Part shown: positions 41,965-50,843 of the stretch, piece after piece | Layout: every line of letters begins with the position of its first letter | Position numbering within the stretch: position 1 is the stretch's first letter | Assembly: GCA_020634935.1 (NCBI GenBank) | Contig: JACKAT010000004.1 | Coordinates: forward strand, 192,972-256,971 | Reading direction: 5' to 3' | Origin: Anaerolineales bacterium | GTDB taxonomy: Bacteria; Chloroflexota; Anaerolineae; 4572-78; J111 | Length of the DNA stretch: 64,000 bases | Position numbers and translations under genes: made by a program | The notes under the pieces: model-generated | Told to the model about the DNA's origin: nothing | What the model saw: only the letters and a program-made list of their open reading frames with translations | Database searches by the model: none

Positions 41965-42046
41965 GGGTTGGATGGTTGGTTGGATAGCCAGTTTGCTGGT
42001 ATGTTTTCAGCCAACTAGCCATCCAACCATCTCATCATCCAACCCA
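41965..42046. repeat. GGTTGGATGG micro-repeat hairpin at the end of the molybdenum hydroxylase gene
   Basis: The left arm GGGTTGGATGGTTGGTTGGA (from 41965) pairs imperfectly with the ATCCAACCAT/CATCCAACCCA arm ending at 42046. It ends 4 bp before the stop of the gene at 42051. Confidence 0.75.
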
Positions 42047-42050
42047 CATT

Positions 42051-44645
42051 TTACCCGGCTTTGCCGTTAGACTTAGTTTTCTCGCGCCAGCTCTTCTTTT
42101 TGACGGGCATGGGCAAACTGTAGCGGCGTACCTTATCGAACTGATACAGCGCATTGGCGACAGCCCCGGCCGTCGGCACCAGGCCGATTTCACCGACGCC
42201 CTTGGCTCCGTAAGGACCGTAGGGGTCAGGCACTTCCACGCCGATGATTTCCATCTCCGGCATCTCCCAAGCACGCAAGATACCGCAGTCGCGCAGGCGA
42301 GTGCTCTTGGGCCGGCCCTCTTCTAAAACCAGATTTTCGCTAATGGCGTAGCCCAGCCCCATGTGAATCGAGCCTTCAAGTTGTCCCTCAAACAGCGTCG
42401 GGTTAAAGATTTTACCGGCATCATGGGCCGCCGTAATCTTCTCGATGTGGCCCTCATCATCCAAGGTAACCAACTGAGTCGCGTAGCTGTACGAATAGTG
42501 AGTGTAAACCTTCTCGACCATCGCGCCCGGCTTGGTGGTCCAATCAACTACCCACTCGCCGTGATAAACCTTGCCGACGAGATCGGCCAGCGGGTGCGAC
42601 TGCAAATCTTCGCTGAGCCCTTTACAGGCATCGATAATGGCGTTGCCGACCAACGACGTGGCCCGCGAGGCGGTGGTCATCCCGGCTTCCTGACCGGAGG
42701 CGGTATCGACTCGCACCTCGACGATGTTCGGATCAAGGCCGGTTTCGTTACAGAGGGTTTGCAACGCCACGGTGTGAACACCCTGGCCCATCTCGGTCCA
42801 GCCGTGATCGATGACTACCTTATCGGCCGACACAATGGTGATACTGGCCTGCGACGAGTCGGGCATGCCGTTGCCGATGCCGGTATTTTTGATACCGCAA
42901 GCCAGCCCGGCATATTTAGCCTTATAGAACTCGTCCTTTACCGCCAGCAGCGTGGCTTTAGCGCCCGCTCCGGCCTCGATGACCTGGCCGGTGGCGGTCA
43001 TATCGCCATCATCCAGCGCGTTATCATAGCGGAACTGCCAGCGGTCGAAGCCGCCCTGCTCACACAAATCGTCGATACAGCTTTCCAGGGCAAAGGCGGT
43101 CTGGTTGACCCCAAAGCCGCGCATCGCGCCACAGGGGAGGTTGTTGGTGTAGACCGCCGTGCTTTCGATATCGGTGACAGGGAAGGTGTAAGCGCCCGTG
43201 GCGTGACCAGCCGATCGCTCCAGCACTTTCATGCCAACTGAGGCGTACGCGCCGGAATCGCCGATAAAACGTCCCTCACAGAAAGTCAACTTGCCGTCTT
43301 TGGTGCAGCCGATGGTGTAATCCATCCAGATCGGGTGACGTTTGGGGTGCATGGTAATCGACTCATCGCGGGTCAACCGCACCTTAACCGGCGTTTGCAG
43401 CAGGTAGGCAAACAAAGCCGCATGGCCCTGCACCGACAGATCCTCCTTGCCGCCGAAGCCGCCGCCGTTGGGTACTAAGATGATGCGGACCGCTTCGAGC
43501 GGCAGGCCCAGCAGTTTGGCGATCTGAATCCGATCTTCATAAACACCCTGCCCCTGCGATAACACCTCAACGCCATTCTCGGCAGGATAAGCAATAGCGC
43601 ATTCCGGCTCCATAAAACCGTGCTCGATCATCTGCGTTTGGTAGACGCCGTGCGAAATATAGGCCGACTCGGCTTTAGCCTGAGCCAAATCGCCCCGGCT
43701 GGTGACTGTTTTCGACAGAATGTTGCCGCCCTCTTGCACCGACGGGCTGTCGGCTTTCAATGCTTCGTGAACATCGATGACCGACGGCAGAACGTCATAC
43801 TCGACCTCAATCAAGCTAACCGCCTGGCGGGCAACCGCATAGCTTTCGGCGACCACGCCGGCCAGCACGTCGCCGACATAGTGCGTTACCTCACCGGCGG
43901 CAATCATCAACGGCCAATCCTGCCGAATCAGACCGATGGTCCGCCCGCCGGGAACATCGGCGGCGGTAAAAACGCGAATGACGCCGGGCAGCTGCTCGGC
44001 GGCGCTGGTGTCGATCTTCAGCACCTTGGCCCGGGGATGATCGCTAAATTTGAGGGCAGCGTGATGCATGCCATCGATTTTGATATCATCGACGTAATGG
44101 TGCTGGCCCAGCACCAACTTCTGGGCCTGATATTTCGGCTGGCGCGAACCGATTTTGCCATCACTCTGGGGCGTCGGCACTTCTTCTTCCTCGCGGATGG
44201 CGTCGGCGGCGCAAATGACGGCGTCGACAATTTTCTTATAACCAGTACAGCGGCAAAGATGCGGCGTAAGCGCCTTTTCCACATCGGCGCGGCTGGGATT
44301 GGCGTTCTTGTTGATCAAGACGTTTGACTGCATCACGATGCCGGGGATGCAGAAGCCGCACTGAACGCCGCCTTTGGAGACAAAGGCGTTGGCGAAGACA
44401 TTTTGGCGGTATTCGCCCAGCCCTTCCGTAGTCGTTATGGTGCTGCCAGCAATTTTTTTCATAGGCGTAATGCAAGACAGGACGGCTTTATCATCGAGCT
44501 GAACGACGCAGCAACCGCAAGCGGCCTGCGGAGCGCAGCCATCTTTGGGCGAAACGATGCCTTCGTGGTCTCGCAGATAAGTTAGGAGCGGCAGATCAGG
44601 GTCGCCCTCATACGTTTTTGGCTGACCATTTAGCGTAAATTCCAT
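42051..44645 (-). CDS. Fused [2Fe-2S]-molybdopterin hydroxylase, selenium-dependent xanthine dehydrogenase type
   Basis: 864 residues from the ATG at 44645, fixed by AGGAGG 6 nt upstream; the frame's longer N-terminal extension is rejected. The first 150 residues have the plant-type 2Fe-2S cysteines (C37, C43, C46, C58) and the second cluster (QCGFCIPG, HLCRCTGY). The rest is the molybdopterin-binding aldehyde oxidase/xanthine dehydrogenase body (GQGVYEDRIQIAKLLGLP, PNGGGFGGKED, CGAMRGFGVNQ, GWTEMGQGVHT, GVGEIGLVPTAGAVANALYQ). The N-terminal pattern fits the selenium-dependent xanthine dehydrogenase family, as I recall it. No FAD subunit or selenium-insertion gene is nearby. Substrate could be xanthine, another purine or an aldehyde. 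Confidence 0.88.
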   Translation of the reverse strand: MEFTLNGQPKTYEGDPDLPLLTYLRDHEGIVSPKDGCAPQAACGCCVVQLDDKAVLSCITPMKKIAGSTITTTEGLGEYRQNVFANAFVSKGGVQCGFCIPGIVMQSNVLINKNANPSRADVEKALTPHLCRCTGYKKIVDAVICAADAIREEEEVPTPQSDGKIGSRQPKYQAQKLVLGQHHYVDDIKIDGMHHAALKFSDHPRAKVLKIDTSAAEQLPGVIRVFTAADVPGGRTIGLIRQDWPLMIAAGEVTHYVGDVLAGVVAESYAVARQAVSLIEVEYDVLPSVIDVHEALKADSPSVQEGGNILSKTVTSRGDLAQAKAESAYISHGVYQTQMIEHGFMEPECAIAYPAENGVEVLSQGQGVYEDRIQIAKLLGLPLEAVRIILVPNGGGFGGKEDLSVQGHAALFAYLLQTPVKVRLTRDESITMHPKRHPIWMDYTIGCTKDGKLTFCEGRFIGDSGAYASVGMKVLERSAGHATGAYTFPVTDIESTAVYTNNLPCGAMRGFGVNQTAFALESCIDDLCEQGGFDRWQFRYDNALDDGDMTATGQVIEAGAGAKATLLAVKDEFYKAKYAGLACGIKNTGIGNGMPDSSQASITIVSADKVVIDHGWTEMGQGVHTVALQTLCNETGLDPNIVEVRVDTASGQEAGMTTASRATSLVGNAIIDACKGLSEDLQSHPLADLVGKVYHGEWVVDWTTKPGAMVEKVYTHYSYSYATQLVTLDDEGHIEKITAAHDAGKIFNPTLFEGQLEGSIHMGLGYAISENLVLEEGRPKSTRLRDCGILRAWEMPEMEIIGVEVPDPYGPYGAKGVGEIGLVPTAGAVANALYQFDKVRRYSLPMPVKKKSWREKTKSNGKAG

Positions 44646-44724
44646 ACTTAACCTCCTCGGGGATTTATGAACTATGGATGAAATGATTTTTCTGATTGGC
44701 TGGTTTTCACTGTGGTGTGGGCTT

Positions 44725-44753
44725 AGTTTTTCACAAAAGTGCGTTTCTGTCAA
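44725..44753 (-). promoter_or_regulatory. Possible promoter of the molybdenum hydroxylase gene
   Basis: Minus strand TTGACA (44753-44748), 17-bp spacer, AAAACT (44730-44725) with TG one base upstream. The -35 is perfect and the -10 weak. Confidence 0.45.
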
Positions 44754-44754
44754 G

Positions 44755-44786
44755 AAAAAATCACGACGAGGTGAAACGCCACCTCG
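44755..44786 (-). terminator. Hairpin with T-run upstream of the hydroxylase promoter
   Basis: On the minus strand CGAGGTG (44786-44780) pairs with CACCTCG (44773-44767); TTTTTT follows after six nucleotides. It may insulate the hydroxylase gene from upstream transcription. Confidence 0.5.
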
Positions 44787-44797
44787 CATAAAAATGG

Positions 44798-44826
44798 AAT
44801 AGGCCAGGACATTGCCCTGGCCTATT
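44798..44826 (-). terminator. Terminator of the secreted protein gene 44857-46785
   Basis: AATAGGCCAGG (44798-44808) and CCTGGCCTATT (44816-44826) form an 11-bp stem, followed on the minus strand by CCATTTTTA. It lies 30 bp beyond the stop. Confidence 0.8.
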
Positions 44827-44856
44827 TCTTACTTTCTGAAAAAGTTAATTGAAAAT

Positions 44857-46785
44857 TTACTGCGTTTTGATCTTAAATTCATACTCTAATGGGCCGATAT
44901 CGTGGTTGTAAACTTTGACGTAGTAAATGTGTTCTTTTTTCAATTGGCCTGACCACAACACTTGCAAACTGCGCTCATCATCGAGTTGAGCGAAGGTGGC
45001 CGGCGCGCTGGCGCCCAGCGGATCAAGCTCATCGACTGTGCCTCGGACCCATAAGTGGAGTTGGCTGCCCGGATAGATTTCAAAGTCGGCATGACGCGCC
45101 CGAATGTCATCAAGGGGGGTGTTAGTCATGTAAAAGATAAAATCTTGATCCGCCGCCTCGTCGCTCGGATCGGAGTAAACAAATTTGTACCACATTTCTT
45201 CACCGGCCTCTAACTCACCGGTCGTCGTGCCAACCTTCAACTCAACGGCTTCGGGCGGCCCGGAACCCGGTTCCACCGGCCCGGTTGAGCGCGTCACCGG
45301 CGCGGTGTAAGGCACCCGGCCGTGGCTGGCATCGCCTGTGTGGAGGGTGGGATTACCTAACTCGGCGTTCCAAACGTCGTTGGGGAAAAGGTAGTAATCG
45401 ACAACTTCAGGGGAGCCGTTCTTGATTTTGATGAAGTAGGTGTCACCGTCAACCAGCGAGCCGGCCCATAGGCGTTCACTGGTGAGCGGATCTTTGTCGC
45501 GGGAAACCCACATACCCGCCCCCATATTCTCCATATAATCGGCGTCGCCGCGCTCCCAGATGTGGTATTGGCTGGCCGGGAAAATCTCAAAGTTGACCTT
45601 ATTGCTCAAAAAACCCTGGCTGGGGGTGAAGAACATGGTCAAATCTAAATTTTCGATTAAATCTTCATCTAAATCATCGCGACGCAGTTCATACCAATGC
45701 TCGCCATCGGGGGCTAACCGGCCGCTGTTGACATCGTGAAAATTGAATTCAAGTGGATTGTTGGGGTAAATGTTGACCGGAACATAATCTTGTTCCGGCT
45801 CGTTGGGCGGAGCGGGAACCGGCTCCGGCTCACTACTGCCGCCGCCTTCATCGCCGCCGCTGTTATCCAACTGGAGGGTCTCTTCGTTAGGATTTTTGAG
45901 CGTCCCCGGCGGAATGGTCAACCAGCCCAGTGCATCGGCCTGAATAAGCCACTGGGCCGCCGTTTGAGCGTCTTGCCCTTCGATGGCCTGAGCGGTTAGC
46001 CGCCACAAGGTTTGGGGGTTGGCGTCGGCGGGCTTGGCCACCTGATCCGGCGACGTGCCGGCCGTGATGAGCCAGCCCACAGCCTGGGCCTCTTGCATCC
46101 ATTGGGCCGCCTGAACCGCCGTCATATTATCGACAGCTTGCGCAGTCAACGACCAGGCCATTTGGCGAGCGCTTAAGGCTTCGTTGGAATTGATGAGGGT
46201 GTTCAGGCCGGCAGGTATCGCACCGGTCACAGCGGAAGTTTCGGCCTTGGCCTCCAGAGTGTATTCCAATTTAAAAGGTGAATTGTTGAAGACACGGACA
46301 TAGTAGTCGTTTCGCTCGCCAACTTGGCCCGACCACAGCATTTCGGTTAAGCCCGGCCGGTCAACCGGCGACAGCGTACCGGCGCCGACAGTTTCGGGCG
46401 TTACGGCTGTGGGATCGCCGGGCGTCGATTGGGCTTCGGCCAGAATTTGAAAATTGGCTTCGGTGGTGCTGATGACGGCCTCGCTCTGGTAACGTAAGGC
46501 CAGGGAGACGGCATCAGCCCCCGTGTCTGTGAAGCTGGCGCGGTTGTAGATGTACCAGTTTTCTTGACCGGGATCGAGATGATTAACATTGATACCAGGA
46601 CTGAGAGGACGGGCCGAGCGCAGGGTGTAACCCGTTTTTGAATTAAAGGGAAAGTCTAGAAAAGAGCGGCCAGGGGTTGTATTGGCTAAAGCCGGTACGG
46701 CCACCAGGAGAAGCAAGAGAAGAATTAGACCGTACCCCACAATCGATTTATAAGTTAACTTTGGGAATCGGGGAGGTAACTTCAT
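44857..46785 (-). CDS. Secreted multi-module protein of unknown function
   Basis: 642 residues with a signal peptide (about 15-34, VGYGLILLLLLLVAVPALA) and AGAGG 8 nt before the ATG. It contains three beta-sandwich modules (about 60-185, 345-475 and 525-640) with a repeated scheme: PG-x-W-Y, ANFQI/VNFEIFPA/ADFEIYPG, Leu-Trp-x-G, Y-Y/F-(V/I)K(V/I)-x-N. Two short helical repeats (about 205-290; AWSLTAQAVDNMTAVQAAQWM and WRLTAQAIEGQDAQTAAQWL) link them. The modules recall bacterial pre-peptidase C-terminal domains, but that is tentative. A related protein is at 58012-59070. Probable surface or matrix protein. Confidence 0.82.
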   Translation of the reverse strand: MKLPPRFPKLTYKSIVGYGLILLLLLLVAVPALANTTPGRSFLDFPFNSKTGYTLRSARPLSPGINVNHLDPGQENWYIYNRASFTDTGADAVSLALRYQSEAVISTTEANFQILAEAQSTPGDPTAVTPETVGAGTLSPVDRPGLTEMLWSGQVGERNDYYVRVFNNSPFKLEYTLEAKAETSAVTGAIPAGLNTLINSNEALSARQMAWSLTAQAVDNMTAVQAAQWMQEAQAVGWLITAGTSPDQVAKPADANPQTLWRLTAQAIEGQDAQTAAQWLIQADALGWLTIPPGTLKNPNEETLQLDNSGGDEGGGSSEPEPVPAPPNEPEQDYVPVNIYPNNPLEFNFHDVNSGRLAPDGEHWYELRRDDLDEDLIENLDLTMFFTPSQGFLSNKVNFEIFPASQYHIWERGDADYMENMGAGMWVSRDKDPLTSERLWAGSLVDGDTYFIKIKNGSPEVVDYYLFPNDVWNAELGNPTLHTGDASHGRVPYTAPVTRSTGPVEPGSGPPEAVELKVGTTTGELEAGEEMWYKFVYSDPSDEAADQDFIFYMTNTPLDDIRARHADFEIYPGSQLHLWVRGTVDELDPLGASAPATFAQLDDERSLQVLWSGQLKKEHIYYVKVYNHDIGPLEYEFKIKTQ

Positions 46786-46830
46786 AATGTGCCTCTTTTT
46801 TATTGGTAAAGACAGCCGGAAAAATCTCTA

Positions 46831-46962
46831 TACTAAGTTTGCACTTTTTAGAAACCAGGTTTTTGATGCCTAGTTGATAGCCTTGTGGGGCAAAAAGCGC
46901 CTCTTTCTAACGCTAAAAAACCTAGTTTCTTGTCATAATCCTTTAAAGTGCAAAAGTAGTGA
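46831..46962 (+). repeat. Miniature element family A, copy 3 (132 bp)
   Basis: TACTAAGTTTGCACTTTTTA at the left and TTTAAAGTGCAAAAGTAGTGA-type end at the right, inner arms AGAAACCAGGTTTTT and AAAAACCTAGTTTCT. Same orientation as the copy at 14634. It lies upstream of the secreted protein gene. Confidence 0.92.
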
Positions 46963-47240
46963 TCGCTATTACAACTCCCTATAACTTACCATAAAACAAG
47001 GGATACGTCAATTATGTCAACTATTCGACGTGAAGAATCGCCATATGTAGTAGTACGAAAGGGTCGCGCATCTATATCCAGTACAAACCCTGATACTAAA
47101 GAATCAAAAGAGCCGGCGTTGAATTCTGCCGGCTCTTTTGAGAGCTATATATTGTATGCTGATTTGTGCAACGGGGTCACATATTCTTTTTACCCGAATG
47201 TGACCATCCAAACCGAGCAACCGGTGCTCGATTGAATTGT
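46963..47240. other. Intergenic stretch with a bidirectional terminator
   Basis: Between the family A element and the FHA gene. A 73-residue + frame crosses it, but its middle is encoded by the terminator hairpin, so it is treated as spurious. Nothing else is seen. Confidence 0.6.
47107..47139. terminator. Terminator of the FHA gene, bidirectional
   Basis: AAAGAGCCGGC (47107-47117) pairs with GCCGGCTCTTT (47128-47138), with T-runs on both strands. It lies 102 bp past the FHA gene's stop at 47241. Confidence 0.82.
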
Positions 47241-48182
47241 TTAGCCTTCATAATATTTAAGTGATGAGACGCCGACCAAAACCACATCACCCGTCTTTAA
47301 ATAGTGCGGGCTAGTAATTTGCTCGTCATTTACAAATGTTCCGTTGAGGCTATTCTGGTCTTGGACCACAAATCGACCTGACTCCTGAATAAAGATAGCG
47401 TGGTGGCGAGAAATTTCTTTATCTTTTGACAACACAATGCCGTTATCACTGGAGCGCCCCACCGTTGTAATACCCGTTTTAAGGGTAAACTCATCGCCGG
47501 TATGAGGACCACTGATACAAGAAAGTTTAGCGGTAACTTCTAGAGATTTTTTAGTTAGCGGCATAACAATTGTTGTATCGGAGTCATCAGCTTCCTCGGG
47601 AAGTGAGGGCATAACATCCGTGCGATCCGGATCGTCGGCGTCGGCCTCAAATGGTGGAAGCAAAAATGTACCGTCCTCATCACTCTCTTCTTGCGGAAGG
47701 TCCTCGATAGACAGCACGAGTGTGCCATCCTCATCTTCATCGTCAGCATCTTCATAAGCTTGGGCAACGGTGGAAGCCGGCTCTTGTATAACAGAAGGCG
47801 AAGGAAGCACGATTGTTCCATCTTCAAGGTTTTCTTCCAACTGACTCCGGCTGGGAGAGAGAACGATTGTCCCATCCTCCTCGGGTTCGGTCAAACCCGG
47901 GGTCGCTTTAGTGGAAGTGGGCACAGACTCGGAGGTAATTTGTCGGTCTCGAGTAGGAGGAGTGTCAACCTCAATTTGATCCACATGAGATCCTTTAATA
48001 AATCTTATTTGCGCTCGTGGAATCATGAGGGGTTCGTCAGAAACGATCAAAAAAATGTTAAAGACATCCTGGGCTTTAAATTCACCTTCGATGATCTGTC
48101 CATCAACAAAGTTTACGGTCACATGCCCTTTAATGGCCAGCAAAGGGGTCTCTGCTGAAGAGACCCTATTCGATATTGTCAT
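47241..48182 (-). CDS. FHA protein with repeated DGT motifs
   Basis: 313 residues, cytosolic. The N-terminal domain (about 15-75; GHVTVNFVDGQIIEGEFKAQ) is an SH3-like fold seen in other Chloroflexota FHA proteins (DUF6812-like; tentative). The middle (about 95-200) repeats an acidic motif E/D-DGT(I/L/F)(V/L)L four times, with two looser copies (DRTDVMP, DTTIVMP). The C-terminal FHA domain (about 212-312) has TTVGRSSDNGIVLSKD, ISRHHAIF and VQDQNSLNGTFVND. FHA domains bind phosphothreonine, so the repeated Thr motifs may be kinase targets that the FHA domain binds in cis, as GarA does. It is a single gene. Confidence 0.9.
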   Translation of the reverse strand: MTISNRVSSAETPLLAIKGHVTVNFVDGQIIEGEFKAQDVFNIFLIVSDEPLMIPRAQIRFIKGSHVDQIEVDTPPTRDRQITSESVPTSTKATPGLTEPEEDGTIVLSPSRSQLEENLEDGTIVLPSPSVIQEPASTVAQAYEDADDEDEDGTLVLSIEDLPQEESDEDGTFLLPPFEADADDPDRTDVMPSLPEEADDSDTTIVMPLTKKSLEVTAKLSCISGPHTGDEFTLKTGITTVGRSSDNGIVLSKDKEISRHHAIFIQESGRFVVQDQNSLNGTFVNDEQITSPHYLKTGDVVLVGVSSLKYYEG

Positions 48183-48351
48183 AATTCCTCCTGAGTATTG
48201 TTGACCGAACCGGCACTTATAAATCCGCTTATTTTGATGTCTAGCCCAAAATTTGAGAATTCGACAAAAATGCTATTACAGATTTAAATATTTGCCTTTA
48301 AAGTAAAACATCGGTTACATAGTTTAATTTTATTATGGGTTAACACCAAGG

Positions 48352-49779
48352 TCAAACATTACCATATAGCCGTTTGAAAATACTCTCGGCGGTCAGCATG
48401 GCATCTTTAACGCAGTCCGGGATGCCAATCCCACGATATGCGCTGCCGGTTAAATAGAGGCCCGTCACCTGCTGAGCTAATTCTTGCATGCGATCAACTT
48501 GAGCCAGATGGCCGACATCATACTGAGGGTTACCCTTGTTCCAACGAAAAATCTGATGGACGACAGGTGTAGTTGTAACCCCCATTAAATCGGCAATTTC
48601 TGCTTTTATTAGGGATAGTAGCTCATTATCAGGCAGATCAACCACCTCTTCTCGACTATCTCCTCCCACAAATGCTCGCAGCAAGACATCGTTATTTGGC
48701 GCTCGGCCATCAAACTTAGTTGAACTCCAGGTGCAAGCGGCTAACTTTCTTTGTTCACTTTTGGGAATGAGAAAACCGAAGCCCGCAAAATTGTGCTGCT
48801 TGATTACATCAGCGCGGCGATACCCCAGTGAAATCGTAGCCGTAGAAACATAACGAATTTTGGCTAATAGCTGAGCCAACTGCGGTAAAAATGGTTCAAC
48901 TAGATGAGCCGCCGTATAGGCCGGAACGGCTAAAACCACAGCGTCGGCGGTGATGGGAGGATAGGCGCCATTGTCCAGCCGAATTTCAAAGCCAGGGTTA
49001 GTTGATCGAATTGCGGCTACGCGCTGCCCCAAACAAAGTTCCCCCTGCAACCGCTGCACCAACGCCTCAACCAGATCATTAAGGCCGCCCTTAAGACTTA
49101 AAAACATTGGCTGCGGCTTACCATTAGCAGCGCCATTGGCCGGACGATTTTTTTTGGCCCGCTGCATGGCTTTGATCAGACTGCCATGTTGCTGTTCCAT
49201 TTCCAAAAATTGGGGAAACGTGCTTTGTAAGCTCATTCGTTCCGGGTCAGCCATATAAATTCCGGCCATCATTGGGCCGGCAATCTTATCAAGCGCCTCA
49301 TTTCCCAACCGTCGCCGGATAAAGCTGGCCAGGCTTTCGTCACCGGTTTCTTGACGTGGCTGAATAAATAGATCCAGCCCCATTCTGAGCTTGCCTAATG
49401 GAGTAATAAGTGGTGAAAGAGCAAAGGGAACAAATTCAGTGGGGACAGTTAGTCGAAATCCACCTGGAAATTCAATCAGTTTCCCTTTATTGAGGATAAA
49501 AATACCTCTTTTGTAATCATTAGTGGGAATCAATTCGTTATCAAGCCCCAAATCCCGGCACAGGGCTGCTCCCCAGGGTTTAGTAGTTACCAGGGAATCC
49601 GGACCGCCTTCTATCACAAAATCATCGATGGTTCTGGTGACAATTTTGCCGCCAAAGCGCGTATCGCTTTCGATTAAGGTGTAATCGAGCGGTGCGCCTG
49701 TGGCCTCTCTTTGCTTCTGTAGATAATAGGCGGTGGCTAACCCGGCAATGCCACCCCCGATGATTACGATATGGGCCAT
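48352..49779 (-). CDS. hemY: Protoporphyrinogen/coproporphyrinogen oxidase
   Basis: 475 residues, an FAD-dependent oxidase of the HemY/HemG1 (CgoX) type that aromatises the porphyrinogen ring with oxygen as acceptor. Motifs: IIGGGIAGLATAYYL (FAD fold, residues 5-19), DTRFGGKIVTRTIDDFVIE, GGPDSL, and the C-terminal LTGSAYRGIGIPDCVKDAM that closes the FAD site. It is third in the hemE-hemH-hemY run and begins 39 bp after hemH. In the coproporphyrin-dependent pathway, hemY acts before hemH; gene order alone does not decide which pathway is used. No decarboxylase (hemQ) is in the window. Confidence 0.93.
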   Translation of the reverse strand: MAHIVIIGGGIAGLATAYYLQKQREATGAPLDYTLIESDTRFGGKIVTRTIDDFVIEGGPDSLVTTKPWGAALCRDLGLDNELIPTNDYKRGIFILNKGKLIEFPGGFRLTVPTEFVPFALSPLITPLGKLRMGLDLFIQPRQETGDESLASFIRRRLGNEALDKIAGPMMAGIYMADPERMSLQSTFPQFLEMEQQHGSLIKAMQRAKKNRPANGAANGKPQPMFLSLKGGLNDLVEALVQRLQGELCLGQRVAAIRSTNPGFEIRLDNGAYPPITADAVVLAVPAYTAAHLVEPFLPQLAQLLAKIRYVSTATISLGYRRADVIKQHNFAGFGFLIPKSEQRKLAACTWSSTKFDGRAPNNDVLLRAFVGGDSREEVVDLPDNELLSLIKAEIADLMGVTTTPVVHQIFRWNKGNPQYDVGHLAQVDRMQELAQQVTGLYLTGSAYRGIGIPDCVKDAMLTAESIFKRLYGNV

Positions 49780-49818
49780 AATGAAGGTTGGGACCTCAAT
49801 GTTCCAATAAATAACGGC

Positions 49819-50736
49819 CTAAGCGTCAAACTTCTCTTGAACGGCATCGGCTACGGCTTGAATAAAAAGGGGGGTACTATTCATCGACTCAATACGCTGT
49901 AAATTAATGCCATGCTCGTTGGCAATTTGGGTGGCCTCGATGTCGATATCATAGAGAATCTCGACGTGATCGGACACAAATCCGATGGGGGCAACTAGCA
50001 TATGCTTGTATCCCTGCCCGGCCAGGTCAACGACCACATCCTCAATTTGCGGGCCAAGCCAGGGTTCGCCGGTTTCGGCGGCGCTTTGATAGGAGAACAT
50101 CCAGTCGATATTACCCAGGCGTTCCGCCACCAGTTTGGCATTGTCCTGAAGCTCGTCGTCGTAGGGATCGCCCATTTTTTTGAGCCGTTCAGGCAAACTG
50201 TGGGCGGTAAAGACAACCTTAATCTGATCGCGAACCCCAGCCGGAAACCTTTGCAGCCCGGCCCGGATATGATCTTCGACCGCTTCAAGAAATTTGGGCT
50301 GGCGATACCACGAGTCGACGAACGAGAATTTAATATTGGTCCCATGCAACTGCTGCGCCTCATCGATTTTGGACCAATATTTACCGATACTCATTTTTGA
50401 GTAGTGGGGGGCCATTACAATTGCCACCGCCTGTTCAATATCGTTCAGATACATTTGGCCGACCGCATCTTTAATCCAGGGCGACCAGTGACGCATCCCT
50501 ACGTAGACGGTTAAATCAAGGCCTCGACGCTGGAGTTCTTCACCGGTGCGCTTGGCTTGCTCATACGTCAGTCCAGTCAGGGGGGAGCCGCCAATTAAGT
50601 TATAACGATGCTTAAATTCGTCAACAAATTCTTCTGACATAGGTCGCCCACCTCGGATATCGGATAGATAACATCTCATCCGATCAACCGACCCAGGGGT
50701 GCCATAGGCCAGAACTAGGAGTGCTTTTTTTGTCAT
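49819..50736 (-). CDS. hemH: Ferrochelatase
   Basis: 305 residues. Inserts Fe2+ into protoporphyrin IX or coproporphyrin III. Motifs: LLVLAYGTPGS at the start, YNLIGGSPLTGLTYEQA, VYVGMRHWSPWI, MAPHYSKMSIG, VFTAHSLPERL with the catalytic His, SYQSAAETGEPWLGP and PIGFVSDHVEILYDIDIEA with the conserved Glu. Lacking the C-terminal membrane extension, it is expected to be soluble. It lies 107 bp downstream of hemE and 39 bp upstream of hemY. Confidence 0.96.
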   Translation of the reverse strand: MTKKALLVLAYGTPGSVDRMRCYLSDIRGGRPMSEEFVDEFKHRYNLIGGSPLTGLTYEQAKRTGEELQRRGLDLTVYVGMRHWSPWIKDAVGQMYLNDIEQAVAIVMAPHYSKMSIGKYWSKIDEAQQLHGTNIKFSFVDSWYRQPKFLEAVEDHIRAGLQRFPAGVRDQIKVVFTAHSLPERLKKMGDPYDDELQDNAKLVAERLGNIDWMFSYQSAAETGEPWLGPQIEDVVVDLAGQGYKHMLVAPIGFVSDHVEILYDIDIEATQIANEHGINLQRIESMNSTPLFIQAVADAVQEKFDA

Positions 50737-50843
50737 AACGTCCTCAACACTTACAATCTAACAGAAAATAAAATCCCCATTGTCACCTTGTTGATAGCCA
50801 AAATTCACAATTAGTCTCCCACTTAAACTTGTTATCGCTCGTA

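Noticed and set aside
44763..44779. CACGACGAGGTGAAACG also occurs near 61814 inside the YfhO-like gene
   Set aside because: One 17-nt match, one copy in coding sequence and no flanking similarity; probably chance or a short shared hairpin remnant.
47014..47235. 73-residue + frame
   Set aside because: Its middle (KEPALNSAGSFES) is encoded by a strong bidirectional terminator, so translation is unlikely, though AAGGGA lies before the ATG.
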